Shown one piece after another: positions 1 to 8,365 of a stretch of DNA of 64,000 nucleotides. The stretch is from NCBI RefSeq assembly GCF_003202235.1, contig NZ_MASU01000009.1, forward strand, positions 374,501 through 438,500, written 5' to 3'. Position 1 is the first letter of the stretch. Every line of letters starts with the position of its first letter. The stretch comes from Prauserella flavalba. Its GTDB lineage: Bacteria > Actinomycetota > Actinomycetes > Mycobacteriales > Pseudonocardiaceae. A program made the translations under genes and the position numbers. The notes under the pieces were generated by a model. The model saw only the letters and a program-made list of their open reading frames with translations, did no database searches and was not told where the DNA came from.

Positions 1-282
1 GAAGTAGCACGCCTGGAACAGGCCGAGCAGGACACCGGCGAGCAGCAGCCGCACCACCGCGGCCCGCGTGCGCGGCAGTGCGCGCAGCCTGCCGGTGGCC
101 CACAGGAACAGCACGGCGAAGGCGCCGCCGAGCAGCAGCCGGTACGCGGCCACGGCCAGCGGATGCAGCCCCGCCCGCTCGGACAGGAGGGAGCCGGCGA
201 GGCCACCGGTGCCCCACAGCACCCCGGCGACGACCAGACTCACCGAGCCAGCGCGGGCGCGCGCGGCAACGGAAACGGACAT
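1..282 (-). CDS. EamA/DMT-family transporter, C-terminus beyond the window
   Basis: The minus-strand frame opens at ATG 282 (MSVSVAARARAGS) and stays open to base 1, so 94 residues are visible. They hold hydrophobic helices typical of a ten-helix drug/metabolite transporter: the first contains VLWGTGGLAGSLL, and the WGT.G motif plus the following HPLAVAAYRLLLGG fit the first EamA repeat, where the conserved arginine sits in helix 2. Family members export small metabolites across the cytoplasmic membrane; the substrate cannot be read from this fragment. The remaining helices lie outside the window. There are about 250 bp of intergenic sequence upstream with one palindromic repeat. Confidence 0.75.
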   Translation of the reverse strand, partial: MSVSVAARARAGSVSLVVAGVLWGTGGLAGSLLSERAGLHPLAVAAYRLLLGGAFAVLFLWATGRLRALPRTRAAVVRLLLAGVLLGLFQACYF

Positions 283-480
283 GTGAACGCTCCAACGTCG
301 AAGGGAAAGGGAAAGCCGACGACGCGGGGCGTGATCCGGATGGATGCAGAAAGAAACCGTGCGGCGACGAGACGGCCGCACGGCGTGGCTTCGTGCCTAC
401 GCCCCGCTCAGGAGCGCGGGGGCGGGGTGCTGCGGAAGACCCGGTGAATCATGGAGCCGATCATACAGGCGCCCACCGCA

Positions 481-527
481 CCCAAGGCCACCTTTGTTGC
501 GTTCAACGCAACCAAGGTGGCCTTGGG
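481..527. repeat. Palindromic 3'-end repeat, copy A
   Basis: Two 23-nt arms (481-503 and 505-527) are inverted copies with 22 of 23 positions paired around a one-base centre. The inner half reads TTGCGTT-C-AACGCAA and the outer half carries CCCAAGGCCACC / GGTGGCCTTGGG. It lies 9 bp past the stop codon of the minus-strand DUF885 gene, so it can fold as a long hairpin in that transcript and probably acts as a terminator without a U-tract. It is one of seven related loci in the window. Confidence 0.8.
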
Positions 528-535
528 GGACGGTG

Positions 536-2203
536 TCAGAGGAGGGCGAGCTGTTCGCGGAGCGTGTCGAGGCCCATGCCGCCCATGCGCAGTGCCCGCA
601 TGTGGAAGTCACGCATGTCGAACGCGGAGCCCTGGCGCGCCCTGACCTCCTCGCGCGCCTCCAGCCACAGCTTCTCGCCGAGCTTGTACGACGGCGCCTG
701 GCCCGGCCAGCCGAGGTAGCGGTCGATCTCGTCCCGCACGTGGTCGGCGTCGGTGATGGTCCTGGTGAGCATGAACTCCAGCCCCAGTTCCGGCGTCCAG
801 CGCTCGCCCTCGTGGAACCCGGTGCCCGCCGGGATCTCCAGTTCCAGGTGCATGCCGATGTCCACCACCACGCGCGCGGCGCGGAAGAGGTGCGCATCGA
901 GCATGCCGAGCAGGTTGCCGTCGTCCTCCAGGTAGCCGAGGTCGCGCATCAGCCGTTCCGCGTACAGCGCCCAGCCCTCGGCGTGGCCCGAGGTGAACGC
1001 CAGCATCCGCTGGAACCGGTTCAGCGACGCGGCCTGGTGCACGGCGGTCGCGATCTGCAGGTGGTGGCCGGGAACGCCCTCGTGGTAGACGGTGGTGACC
1101 TCGCGCCACGTGGAGAAGTCCTCGCGGTCCTGCGGCACCGACCACCACATGGTGCCCGGCCGCGAGAAGTCCTCGTTGGGCCCGCTGTAGTACGCGCCGA
1201 CCCCGCCGCCGGGCGGCGCGATGCGGCAGTCGAGCGCCATGAGCGCGTCGGGGATGTCGAAATGCTTGCCCCGCAATGAGTTCAGCGCGTCGTCGGAAAG
1301 CTTCTGCATCCACTCCTGGAAGCCGCGCTGCCCCCGCACGCGGTAACGCTCGTCCTCGTCGAGCGCCCGTGCGGCCCCGGCCAGTGACGCGCCCGGCGCG
1401 ATCCGCGCGGCGACCTCCGTGGCCTCCCGCTCGACGCGGGCGAACTCCTCCCAGCCCCAGTCGTAGGCGGCCCGCGGGTCCAGGTTCGCGCCCACGAAGT
1501 ACCGCGACCACAGGCGGTAGACGTCCTCGCCGACCGCGTCCTTCGTGGGTGCCTCCGGCGCCAGCTCGGCGCGCAGGAACCCGGCCAGCTCGGCGTAGGC
1601 CTCCTGCGCGGCGTGCGCGGCCCGGCCCAGTTCGGCGCGCAACGAGTCCGGCACGTCCCTGGCGCTGTCGGCGAAGGGCACGAAGAAGCCCGCGCCGCCG
1701 CTCAGCCCCGCCCACACCTCGGCCTGCTCGGCGACCTTGCTGATCTGCCGCAGCGCGGGCGCGTTGCCCGCGTCGGCCGCGGTGAGCAGCGACGTGCGCA
1801 CGCCGTCGAGCGCGGCGGGGACCCGGGCCATCCTCGCGGCGATGTTCTCCCAGTGCTCGGTGGTCTCGGCCGGCATGAGGTCGAAGACCTGGCGCACGTT
1901 CTGGACGGGGCTCTCGATCACGTTCAGCGACGCCACGTCCAGGCCCGCGTCGTGGATCTCCGCCTCGAGGCCGATCCGTTCGAGGAACACGGCTTTCGCC
2001 ACGCGCTCGCCGTCGTCCTCCGGCGTCGCCGCCTCGATCTCCCGCAGCGCCCGCTTCGCGAGCGAGGCGCGGGCGGCATGCCCCTCCGGGGAGTAGTCGG
2101 TGAGCTGGTCGTCGTAGCTCGCCACGCCGGACATCGTCGCCGCGACGGGGTCGGCCGCGGCGATGTCGTCGACGAACTTGTCGCAGATCTCGTGCACACG
2201 CAT
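536..2203 (-). CDS. DUF885 family protein, predicted zinc metallopeptidase
   Basis: The product is about 555 residues, the usual size of DUF885 proteins. The motif YHEGVPGHHLQ near the middle is the family signature: an HExxxGHH arrangement that resembles the zinc site of M1/M32-like peptidases. No signal peptide is evident, so it is probably cytoplasmic. Substrates are not known for the family. I chose ATG 2203 (MRVHEICDKF); an in-frame GTG at 2212 would add three residues, and neither has a clear ribosome binding site. It starts within 20 bp of the metF stop on the same strand, so the two are probably cotranscribed, ending at the palindrome at 481-527. Confidence 0.85.
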   Translation of the reverse strand: MRVHEICDKFVDDIAAADPVAATMSGVASYDDQLTDYSPEGHAARASLAKRALREIEAATPEDDGERVAKAVFLERIGLEAEIHDAGLDVASLNVIESPVQNVRQVFDLMPAETTEHWENIAARMARVPAALDGVRTSLLTAADAGNAPALRQISKVAEQAEVWAGLSGGAGFFVPFADSARDVPDSLRAELGRAAHAAQEAYAELAGFLRAELAPEAPTKDAVGEDVYRLWSRYFVGANLDPRAAYDWGWEEFARVEREATEVAARIAPGASLAGAARALDEDERYRVRGQRGFQEWMQKLSDDALNSLRGKHFDIPDALMALDCRIAPPGGGVGAYYSGPNEDFSRPGTMWWSVPQDREDFSTWREVTTVYHEGVPGHHLQIATAVHQAASLNRFQRMLAFTSGHAEGWALYAERLMRDLGYLEDDGNLLGMLDAHLFRAARVVVDIGMHLELEIPAGTGFHEGERWTPELGLEFMLTRTITDADHVRDEIDRYLGWPGQAPSYKLGEKLWLEAREEVRARQGSAFDMRDFHMRALRMGGMGLDTLREQLALL

Positions 2204-2221
2204 GGGCGGCACGCTACCGCG

Positions 2222-3106
2222 TCACGCGCGCGCCGGGACCAGCCCGAGCCTGCCCACCAGCTCGCGTGTCGCCTTGGAGCGGTTGAACGTGTAGAAGTGC
2301 AGCGCGGGAACGCCCTCGGCGAGCAGCCGCTCGCACAGCTCGGTGACGGCGTCGAGACCCTCGGCGCGGAACGCCTTCGCGTCGCCGGACAGCGGTTCGA
2401 GCCGGTCGAGCAGCGCGCGCGGGGCGTCGACACCGGACAGCTCGATGGTCTTGTGCAACGTCCTCGGCGTGGTCAGCGGCATGATGCCAGGGATGAGCAG
2501 CTTGTCGCAGCCCGCGGCGGCCACGCGGTCGCGCAGGCGGAGGAAGTCGTCGGCCTCGAAGAACAGCTGCGCGATGCCGAAGTCCGCGCCCGCGTTGAAC
2601 TTCCGCACCAGGTAGCGCGTGTCGGTGTCGAGGTCGGGCGAACGGGGATGGCCGTAGGGAAAGGCCGACACCCCGACGCAGAAGTCGCCGAGCGAGCGCA
2701 CGAGGTCGACGAGCTCCTCGGCGAAGCCGAGCCCCTCCGGGTGCGGGATCCACTCGCCGTAGGGATCACCGGGCGGGTCGCCGCGCAGAGCGAGAATGTT
2801 GCGCACCCCGACGGCGGCGTACCAGCCGATGACGTTGCGCAGCTCGGCGACGGAGTGGTTGACGGCCGTGAGGTGCGCCATCGGCACGAGCGTGGTCTCG
2901 GTCGCGACCCTGGCGATGCTGCGGATGGTGCCGTCGCGGCTCGATCCGCCGGCACCGTAGGTGATCGACATGTAGGCGGGGTCGAGCTGTTCCAGCTCGC
3001 GGATCGCGCGCCACAACACCGCCTCGTCGGCCTCGTCGCGGGGCGGGAAGAACTCCACTGAGAAAACGGGAGTGTCGCCCCGCAGCCGCTCGATCACCGA
3101 CGTCAT
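2222..3106 (-). CDS. metF: Methylenetetrahydrofolate reductase
   Basis: The 294-residue product is the flavin enzyme that reduces 5,10-methylene-THF to 5-methyl-THF for methionine synthesis. It begins MTSVIERLRGDTPVFSVEFF with the family opening SVEFFPPRDE; the conserved SITYGAGGSSR segment and GIMPLTT follow. Length matches the single-domain bacterial enzyme. ATG 3106 is preferred, but an in-frame ATG at 3115 (MCGMTSV) is possible. The gene is divergent from the carotenoid operon with only 45 bp between starts, and is followed closely by the DUF885 gene. Confidence 0.93.
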   Translation of the reverse strand: MTSVIERLRGDTPVFSVEFFPPRDEADEAVLWRAIRELEQLDPAYMSITYGAGGSSRDGTIRSIARVATETTLVPMAHLTAVNHSVAELRNVIGWYAAVGVRNILALRGDPPGDPYGEWIPHPEGLGFAEELVDLVRSLGDFCVGVSAFPYGHPRSPDLDTDTRYLVRKFNAGADFGIAQLFFEADDFLRLRDRVAAAGCDKLLIPGIMPLTTPRTLHKTIELSGVDAPRALLDRLEPLSGDAKAFRAEGLDAVTELCERLLAEGVPALHFYTFNRSKATRELVGRLGLVPARA

Positions 3107-3151
3107 GCCGCACATGCTACTGGCGGAGTATCGACCTGCGACGATAGAGGC

Positions 3152-4243
3152 ATGAGTGAGCCCGACTTCGACGCAGACCTGCCCGCGCACGTCAACGCCG
3201 CGCTGGCCGACTTCCTCCGGGACGCGAGCGAGGCCATCGGGCACACCGAGCCCACGTTCCGTCCCGCCACGGAGGCGCTGAGTGACTTCGTGCTCGGCGG
3301 GGGCAAGCGGTTGCGCCCCACGTTCGCGTGGTGGAGCTGGCGCGGCGCGGGCGGGGACCCCGCGGGCGACCACGCCGAGGGCGTGCTGCGGGTGGTGGCG
3401 AGCCTCGAGCTGATCCAGGCGTGTGCGCTGATCCACGACGACGTGCTGGACTCCTCCGACTCCCGCCGCGGCTCGCCCACCGTGCACGTCGCCTTCGCGG
3501 GCACGCACGCCGAGTCGGGCTGGCTCGGCTCGCCGGACAGCTTCGGGCTCGCCGCCGCCGTGCTCATCGGCGACCTCGCGCTCGCGTGGGCCGACGACAT
3601 GTTCGCCGAGGCGCCGCTGCCCGCGCCGGTGCTGCGCGCCGCGCGGCCCGCGTGGCGCGCCATGCGCACCGAGGTGCTCGCGGGCCAGTACCTCGACGTC
3701 CACACGCAGGCCACCGGTGACGCGTCGGTGGAGGCGGCGCTGCGGATCGACCGGCTCAAGACCGCCGCCTACACCGTGCAGCGGCCGCTGCACCTCGGTG
3801 CCGCGCTCGCCGGTGCCGGGCCAGGGCTGATCGACCCGCTGATGGCGTTCGGCCGCGACCTCGGCGTCGCGTTCCAGCTGCGCGACGACATGCTCGGCGT
3901 CTTCGGGGACCCGTCCGTCACCGGCAAGCCCGCCGGTGACGACCTGCGCGAGGGCAAGCGCACCCTGCTGCTCGCACTGGGCCTGCGGTTTGCGGCGGAG
4001 CAGGAGCGGGAACAGGAGCACAAGGCGATCACCGCGGCGGTGGGCAACCCCGGCCTCACGCGTGCGGACGTGGACACCGTGCGGCAGGCACTGACCGACG
4101 TCGGTGCGGTCGCCGAGGTCGAGCGCCGCATCGACGAGCTGACCGACGCCGCGCTGACCACGTTGCGCGGCATCGAACTGGCCGAGCCGGCGGCGACGAG
4201 GCTGACCGAGCTGACGGCTGTGGCGACGCAAAGGAAGTACTAG
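3152..4243 (+). CDS. Polyprenyl (geranylgeranyl) diphosphate synthase
   Basis: This 363-residue trans-prenyltransferase elongates allylic diphosphates with IPP. Both aspartate-rich motifs are visible: the first as IHDDVLDSSDSRRG and the second as QLRDDMLGVFGD, with GKRLRP near residue 50 binding IPP. Because it is translationally linked to phytoene desaturase (stop TAG and the next GTG share a base at 4243) and phytoene synthase, it most likely makes GGPP for carotenoids (CrtE role). In mycobacteria an IdsA2-type synthase sits in a comparable position next to a metF-like gene. Exact chain length is inferred from context. Confidence 0.92.
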   Translation: MSEPDFDADLPAHVNAALADFLRDASEAIGHTEPTFRPATEALSDFVLGGGKRLRPTFAWWSWRGAGGDPAGDHAEGVLRVVASLELIQACALIHDDVLDSSDSRRGSPTVHVAFAGTHAESGWLGSPDSFGLAAAVLIGDLALAWADDMFAEAPLPAPVLRAARPAWRAMRTEVLAGQYLDVHTQATGDASVEAALRIDRLKTAAYTVQRPLHLGAALAGAGPGLIDPLMAFGRDLGVAFQLRDDMLGVFGDPSVTGKPAGDDLREGKRTLLLALGLRFAAEQEREQEHKAITAAVGNPGLTRADVDTVRQALTDVGAVAEVERRIDELTDAALTTLRGIELAEPAATRLTELTAVATQRKY

Positions 4244-5733
4244 TGCGGAGGGTTGCCGGGCGGACCGACCGGGTCGTCGTGGTGGGCGCCGGGCTCGCCG
4301 GTCTCTCCGCGACACTGCACCTGCTCGGCGAGGGCAGGCAGGTGACACTGCTGGAACGCGACCCGCGGCCCGGCGGGCGCGCGGGCGGGCACCGCGACCA
4401 CGGCTACACGATCGACACCGGTGCGAGCGTGCTCACGATGCCGCAGCTGCTCGACGAGGCGTTCGCCGCCGTCGGCCGCGACACCGCCGACCTGCTCACG
4501 CTCGACCGGCTCGACCCGGCCTACCGTGCGCATTTCGCCGACGGCAGCACCATCCACCTGCACACCGACGCCGACGCGATGGAGGCCGAGATCCGCGCCG
4601 TGGCCGGTGCCGGGGAGGCTGAGGGGTACCGGAGGCTCCGGCGCTGGCTCACCGAGCTGTACGCGGTGCAGAAGGACCACTTCATCGGCGGCAACTTCGA
4701 CTCGCCGCTGAACCTGGTGCGCCCGGAACTGGCGAAGCTGGCCGCGCTCGGCGGGTTCGGCAGGCTGGGACCGCGGATCGGCGGGTTCCTCCGGGACGAG
4801 CGCGTGCGCAGGCTGTTCTCGTTCCAGTCGCTGTACGCGGGGCTCGACCCGGGACACGCGCTGGGCGCCTACGGCGTCATCTCTTACATGGACACCGTGG
4901 GCGGTGTGTACTACCCGCGCGGTGGCATGGGCGCCATCGGCCGGGCGCTCGCCGCGGCCGCGGAGCAGGCCGGTGCGACGGTGCGGTTCGGTACGCAGGC
5001 GGCGTGGCTGGAGCGCGTCGGCTCCCGCGTGCGCGCGGTGCGGACCGGCCACGGCGAGCGCGTCGAGTGCGACGCGGTGGTGCTCGCCACGGAGCTGACC
5101 ACGGCGTACGGCCTGCTCGGCATCCGCCCCCGCCGGGCGCTGCCGCTGCGGTTCTCACCGTCGGCGGTGGTGCTGCACGGGCGCAGCGGGCGCGCCTGGC
5201 CGTCCCGGCTGGCCCACCACACGATCTTCTTCGGCGAGCAGTGGGAGCGGACGTTCGCCGAGATCATCCGTGAGGGCAGGCTGATGAGCGACCCCTCGCT
5301 GCTCGTCACCCGCCCCACCGCGACCGATCCCGGGCTCGCGGCCGGCGGTGAGCAGGTGATCTCGGTGCTGGCACCGGCACCGAACCTGCACACGGGAACG
5401 CTCGACTGGGCGCGGCTCGGCCCCGCCTACCGCGACGAGCTGCTGCGCACGCTGGAGGCGCGGGGACTCGACGGCATCGCCGGCGAGCTGGAGGTCGCCG
5501 AGCTGGTCACGCCCGCCGGCTGGGCCGAGCGGGGGCTCGCCGCCGGTACGCCGTTCTCGCTGGCGCACACGTTCGCGCAGACCGGCCCGTTCCGGCCCGC
5601 GAACCTGGTGCGGGGCGCGGACAACGTCGTGCTCGCGGGGTGCGGAACGACGCCGGGCGTCGGCATTCCCCCGGTGCTGATCTCGGGCAGGCTCGCCGCC
5701 GCACGGATCGCGCCGCCGAGGGGCGCGCCATGA
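4243..5733 (+). CDS. crtI: Phytoene desaturase
   Basis: The 496-residue product starts at GTG 4243 directly on the previous stop. Near the N-terminus [18 protein letters not shown] and [11 protein letters not shown] form the FAD-binding Rossmann motif of the CrtI/amine oxidase superfamily, and the C-terminal [18 protein letters not shown] matches the conserved CrtI tail that contacts FAD. It introduces double bonds into phytoene, giving lycopene or an intermediate. It overlaps the crtB start by four bases (ATGA), indicating translational coupling. No lycopene cyclase is seen in the window, so the final carotenoid is not predictable here. Confidence 0.92.
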   Translation: MRRVAGRTDRVVVVGAGLAGLSATLHLLGEGRQVTLLERDPRPGGRAGGHRDHGYTIDTGASVLTMPQLLDEAFAAVGRDTADLLTLDRLDPAYRAHFADGSTIHLHTDADAMEAEIRAVAGAGEAEGYRRLRRWLTELYAVQKDHFIGGNFDSPLNLVRPELAKLAALGGFGRLGPRIGGFLRDERVRRLFSFQSLYAGLDPGHALGAYGVISYMDTVGGVYYPRGGMGAIGRALAAAAEQAGATVRFGTQAAWLERVGSRVRAVRTGHGERVECDAVVLATELTTAYGLLGIRPRRALPLRFSPSAVVLHGRSGRAWPSRLAHHTIFFGEQWERTFAEIIREGRLMSDPSLLVTRPTATDPGLAAGGEQVISVLAPAPNLHTGTLDWARLGPAYRDELLRTLEARGLDGIAGELEVAELVTPAGWAERGLAAGTPFSLAHTFAQTGPFRPANLVRGADNVVLAGCGTTPGVGIPPVLISGRLAAARIAPPRGAP

Positions 5734-6608
5734 CCACGCAGCTGCGCGGCGCGTACGCCGAGTGCCGCCGGATCAACGCCCGCCACGGGCGTACCTACTA
5801 CCTGGCGACCCGCCTGCTGCCGCCGGACGCGCGGCCGGGCACGCACGCGTTGTACGGCTTCGCCCGCTGCGCCGACGAGATGGTGGACAACCCGCCGCGC
5901 GGCAGCGACCCGGAGTCCGGGCTCGAGGATCTCGGCGCCCGGCTGGACCGGGCGTTCGCCGGGGAGCGGCCCAGCGGCCCGGTGCTGCTGGCTCTCACCG
6001 ACACGGTGCGCCGCTACGACATCGACCGGTCCCTGTTCGGCGCGTTCCTGCGCTCGATGCGGATGGACCTGCATGTGCGCGAGTACGCGACGTACGAGGC
6101 GCTGCACGAGTACATGTACGGCTCGGCCTGCGTGATCGGGCTGCAGATGCTGCCCGTGCTGGGCACCGTGGCGCCCCGCGAGGAGGCCGCGCCGTACGCC
6201 GCCGCGCTCGGGGAGGCGTTCCAGCTCACCAACTTCCTGCGCGATGTCGGCGAGGACCTCGCCCGTGGCCGGATCTACCTGCCACTGGCCGAGCTGAGCG
6301 CGTTCGATGTGGACCGTCACCTACTCGAATGGTCAGCGCGCACGGGCGGCACCGACCGCCGGATCCGCCGCGCGCTGGCCGCGCTCGTGGCCCGCAACCG
6401 TGCCGTCTACCGCCGCGCCCGGCCCGGGATCGCGTTGCTCCGCAAGGAGTCCCGGGCCTGCGTCGCCACCGCGTGCACGTTGTACGAGGGCATTCTGGAC
6501 GAGATCGTCGCCGCGGGGTACGACGTGCTGCGCCGCCGCGTGGCGGTGCCGCGGTGGCGGCGCATCGCGGTCGCGGGCGGCGCGTTCCTGACTAGGGTGA
6601 GGGTATGA
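5730..6608 (+). CDS. crtB: Phytoene synthase
   Basis: The 292-residue enzyme condenses two GGPP molecules to phytoene. The first Asp-rich motif is CADEMVDN and the second is [17 protein letters not shown], both diagnostic of the squalene/phytoene synthase family. The ATG at 5730 lies in the crtI stop (ATGA), so this start is preferred over longer in-frame possibilities. The gene ends overlapping the next start in the same ATGA manner, so it is the third gene of a four-gene operon. Confidence 0.93.
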   Translation: MTTQLRGAYAECRRINARHGRTYYLATRLLPPDARPGTHALYGFARCADEMVDNPPRGSDPESGLEDLGARLDRAFAGERPSGPVLLALTDTVRRYDIDRSLFGAFLRSMRMDLHVREYATYEALHEYMYGSACVIGLQMLPVLGTVAPREEAAPYAAALGEAFQLTNFLRDVGEDLARGRIYLPLAELSAFDVDRHLLEWSARTGGTDRRIRRALAALVARNRAVYRRARPGIALLRKESRACVATACTLYEGILDEIVAAGYDVLRRRVAVPRWRRIAVAGGAFLTRVRV

Positions 6609-7390
6609 CCACAGCCAACAGGCCCATCCGGATCGGACTGCAACTCCAGCCGCAGCACGCCGACTACGCCACCATCCGGCGCACGGCTTCCGAGGCCGAG
6701 GAGCTCGGCGTCGACATCGTCTTCAACTGGGACCACTTCTACCCGCTGTACGGGGCTCCCGACGGCAAGCACTTCGAGTGCTGGACGATGCTGGGCGCCT
6801 GGGCGGAGTCCACGTCCCGCGTCGAGATCGGCGCACTCGTGACGTGCAACAGCTACCGCAACCCCGAGCTGCTCGCCGACATGGCCCGCACGGTGGACCA
6901 CATCAGCGACGGCAGGCTGATCCTCGGCATCGGCGCCGGCTGGTTCGAAAAGGACTACACCGAGTACGGCTACGAGTTCGGCACCGCGGGCAGCAGGCTC
7001 GCCGACCTCGCCGACGCGCTGCCGCGCATCGAGAGCAGGCTCGCCAAGCTCAACCCGGCGCCGACCCGCAAGATCCCGGTGCTGATCGGTGGCGGCGGCG
7101 AGAAGAAGACCCTGCGCATGGTGGCGAAGCACGCCGACATCTGGCACGGCTTCGGAGACGTCGAGGTCGCGGGGCGCAAGCTGAAGATCCTGGACCAGCA
7201 CTGCGCCGACGTGGGCCGCGACCCGGCCGAGATCGAGCGGTCGGTCGGCGTACAGGGCGACCCGGAGGACTCCGGCGCCAAGCTGCACGAGCTGGGCATC
7301 ACGATGTTCACCGTCGGCGTGGGCGGCCCCGACTACGACCTGAGCGCGCTGCGCAAGTGGATCGCCTGGCGCGACGCCCAGAACGGCTGA
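6605..7390 (+). CDS. LLM-class F420-dependent oxidoreductase
   Basis: This 261-residue protein belongs to the luciferase-like (beta/alpha)8 fold. The N-terminal [17 protein letters not shown] and [11 protein letters not shown], and the mid-region [15 protein letters not shown], are typical of actinobacterial F420-dependent members. It is coupled to crtB by an ATGA overlap, so it belongs to the carotenoid operon, although no carotenoid step is assigned to this family. It could modify a carotenoid or be a passenger. A palindromic repeat 40 bp downstream probably ends the transcript. Confidence 0.85.
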   Translation: MTTANRPIRIGLQLQPQHADYATIRRTASEAEELGVDIVFNWDHFYPLYGAPDGKHFECWTMLGAWAESTSRVEIGALVTCNSYRNPELLADMARTVDHISDGRLILGIGAGWFEKDYTEYGYEFGTAGSRLADLADALPRIESRLAKLNPAPTRKIPVLIGGGGEKKTLRMVAKHADIWHGFGDVEVAGRKLKILDQHCADVGRDPAEIERSVGVQGDPEDSGAKLHELGITMFTVGVGGPDYDLSALRKWIAWRDAQNG

Positions 7391-7429
7391 GCACCCCTCG
7401 TAGGCGGACGAAGCTCCTCACGGCCGACC

Positions 7430-7536
7430 GCAGTGAAGGCCACCCTCACTGCGTTGGTTGAACACAGCGGCGCGCAGCGTCTCCGTGTGGGCGGTGGTGG
7501 GAGACGGGTGGGCGCAGGCAAGGTGGCCTTCACTGC
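7430..7536. repeat. Palindromic 3'-end repeat, copy B, with nested module
   Basis: The left arm at 7430-7452 begins GCAGTGAAGGCCACC and the right arm at 7519-7536 reads AAGGTGGCCTTCACTGC. Between them lies the nested module at 7471-7518, which has its own small inverted repeat CGTCTCC / GGAGACG. The element sits 40 bp past the stop of the plus-strand oxidoreductase gene, in a convergent region. Confidence 0.75.
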
Positions 7537-7879
7537 AGCCGCCCAGCGATCCGGCACCGCGAGGCGCCCGACGGCCCGCGGGCGCGGAGCTTCACCACCG
7601 GTGCCAGTCTCGAGATCACCGGCCTGGCGGCGGGTTCCGCGTGCGCGGAACCCGTGGCCGCGGCGTCACCGACGGCATGCCTGCTGGCCGCGGCGGGGTC
7701 CCAGGCCCTGGCCGCGGTGGTTCACCTGTCGGTACGGCTGAGGAGCGTGCTGAACAACCGCTGCCCTACTGCGCGACGCCCAGACGGCGCCTCGCTGCGT
7801 TGTCGGATCACCCAGGTACGGTCCAGTACGAGGGCGATCCTCCGCCTCGCGGGGTCACCGTCTGGATCGCCGCTCGCTC
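7537..7879. other. Intergenic stretch with no recognisable gene
   Basis: About 340 bp lie between the palindrome and the end of the convergent regulator gene. Both strands hold short open frames, but none shows a recognisable domain, a good ribosome binding site or a convincing start. The segment may be a decayed gene; I see nothing certain in it. Confidence 0.4.
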
Positions 7880-8248
7880 CTAGAACGCCATCGCCTGCGC
7901 GCGCCGTTTGACCTCGGTGCCGTGGCTGGTGCGCAGCGCGTTGATAGGGGTCACCCCGGGCAGGGACTCGTCCTCCGAGAACAGCCACCGCAGCATCTCC
8001 GTGCGGGTGAACCCGGCGTCCGAGAGCACCGTGATGGTCCCGGCGAGGCCCTTGATGACGCCGTCCTTGCCGAGGAAGTCGGCGGGGACGACCAGCTCGC
8101 CATCTCTGCGGACAGCGATCAGCTGCCCGTCCCGCAACATCTGCCGCACCTTGTTCAGCGACAGCCCGAGCACGCCTGCGACCTCCGCCACGGGGAGTAC
8201 GGCCACTTCGGCATCGAGCACGTCGTCAGCGATAGGGATCGCACTCAC
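7880..8248 (-). CDS. Rv2175c-type DNA-binding regulator
   Basis: The 122-residue product starts at GTG 8248 (MSAIPIADDVLDAEVAVLPV), with AAGG about ten bases upstream. The N-terminal half carries a helix-turn-helix-like segment (VAEVAGVLGLSLNKVRQML) and the C-terminal half (GTITVLSDAGFTRTEMLRWL) matches the C-terminal domain of Mycobacterium tuberculosis Rv2175c. That protein binds DNA and is phosphorylated by the adjacent kinase PknL, which reduces binding. The same divergent pairing is present here, so a kinase-substrate relationship is a reasonable inference. The phosphorylated threonine cannot be confirmed by eye. Confidence 0.85.
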   Translation of the reverse strand: MSAIPIADDVLDAEVAVLPVAEVAGVLGLSLNKVRQMLRDGQLIAVRRDGELVVPADFLGKDGVIKGLAGTITVLSDAGFTRTEMLRWLFSEDESLPGVTPINALRTSHGTEVKRRAQAMAF

Positions 8249-8365
8249 GCCTACTACCTTGCCACATGCGGCAAGAGACACAGCGCCGGTGAGCAGGTCC
8301 AATCTAATGGCGTAACGGGGGCGCCGTAGCCGGAGCCAACGCCACCGACCGTAGGATCCAGCCCT

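Noticed and set aside
1613-3061. Plus-strand frame antisense to the DUF885 gene and metF
   Set aside because: Both minus-strand genes have clear family motifs; the antisense frame is compositionally artificial.
2222-4348. metF extended to a 708-residue protein
   Set aside because: The extension is antisense to the prenyl diphosphate synthase gene; family members start at the ATG at 3106 or 3115.
7722-7988. Minus-strand 88-residue frame overlapping the Rv2175c-type gene end
   Set aside because: No motif, out of frame with the real gene and no ribosome binding site.
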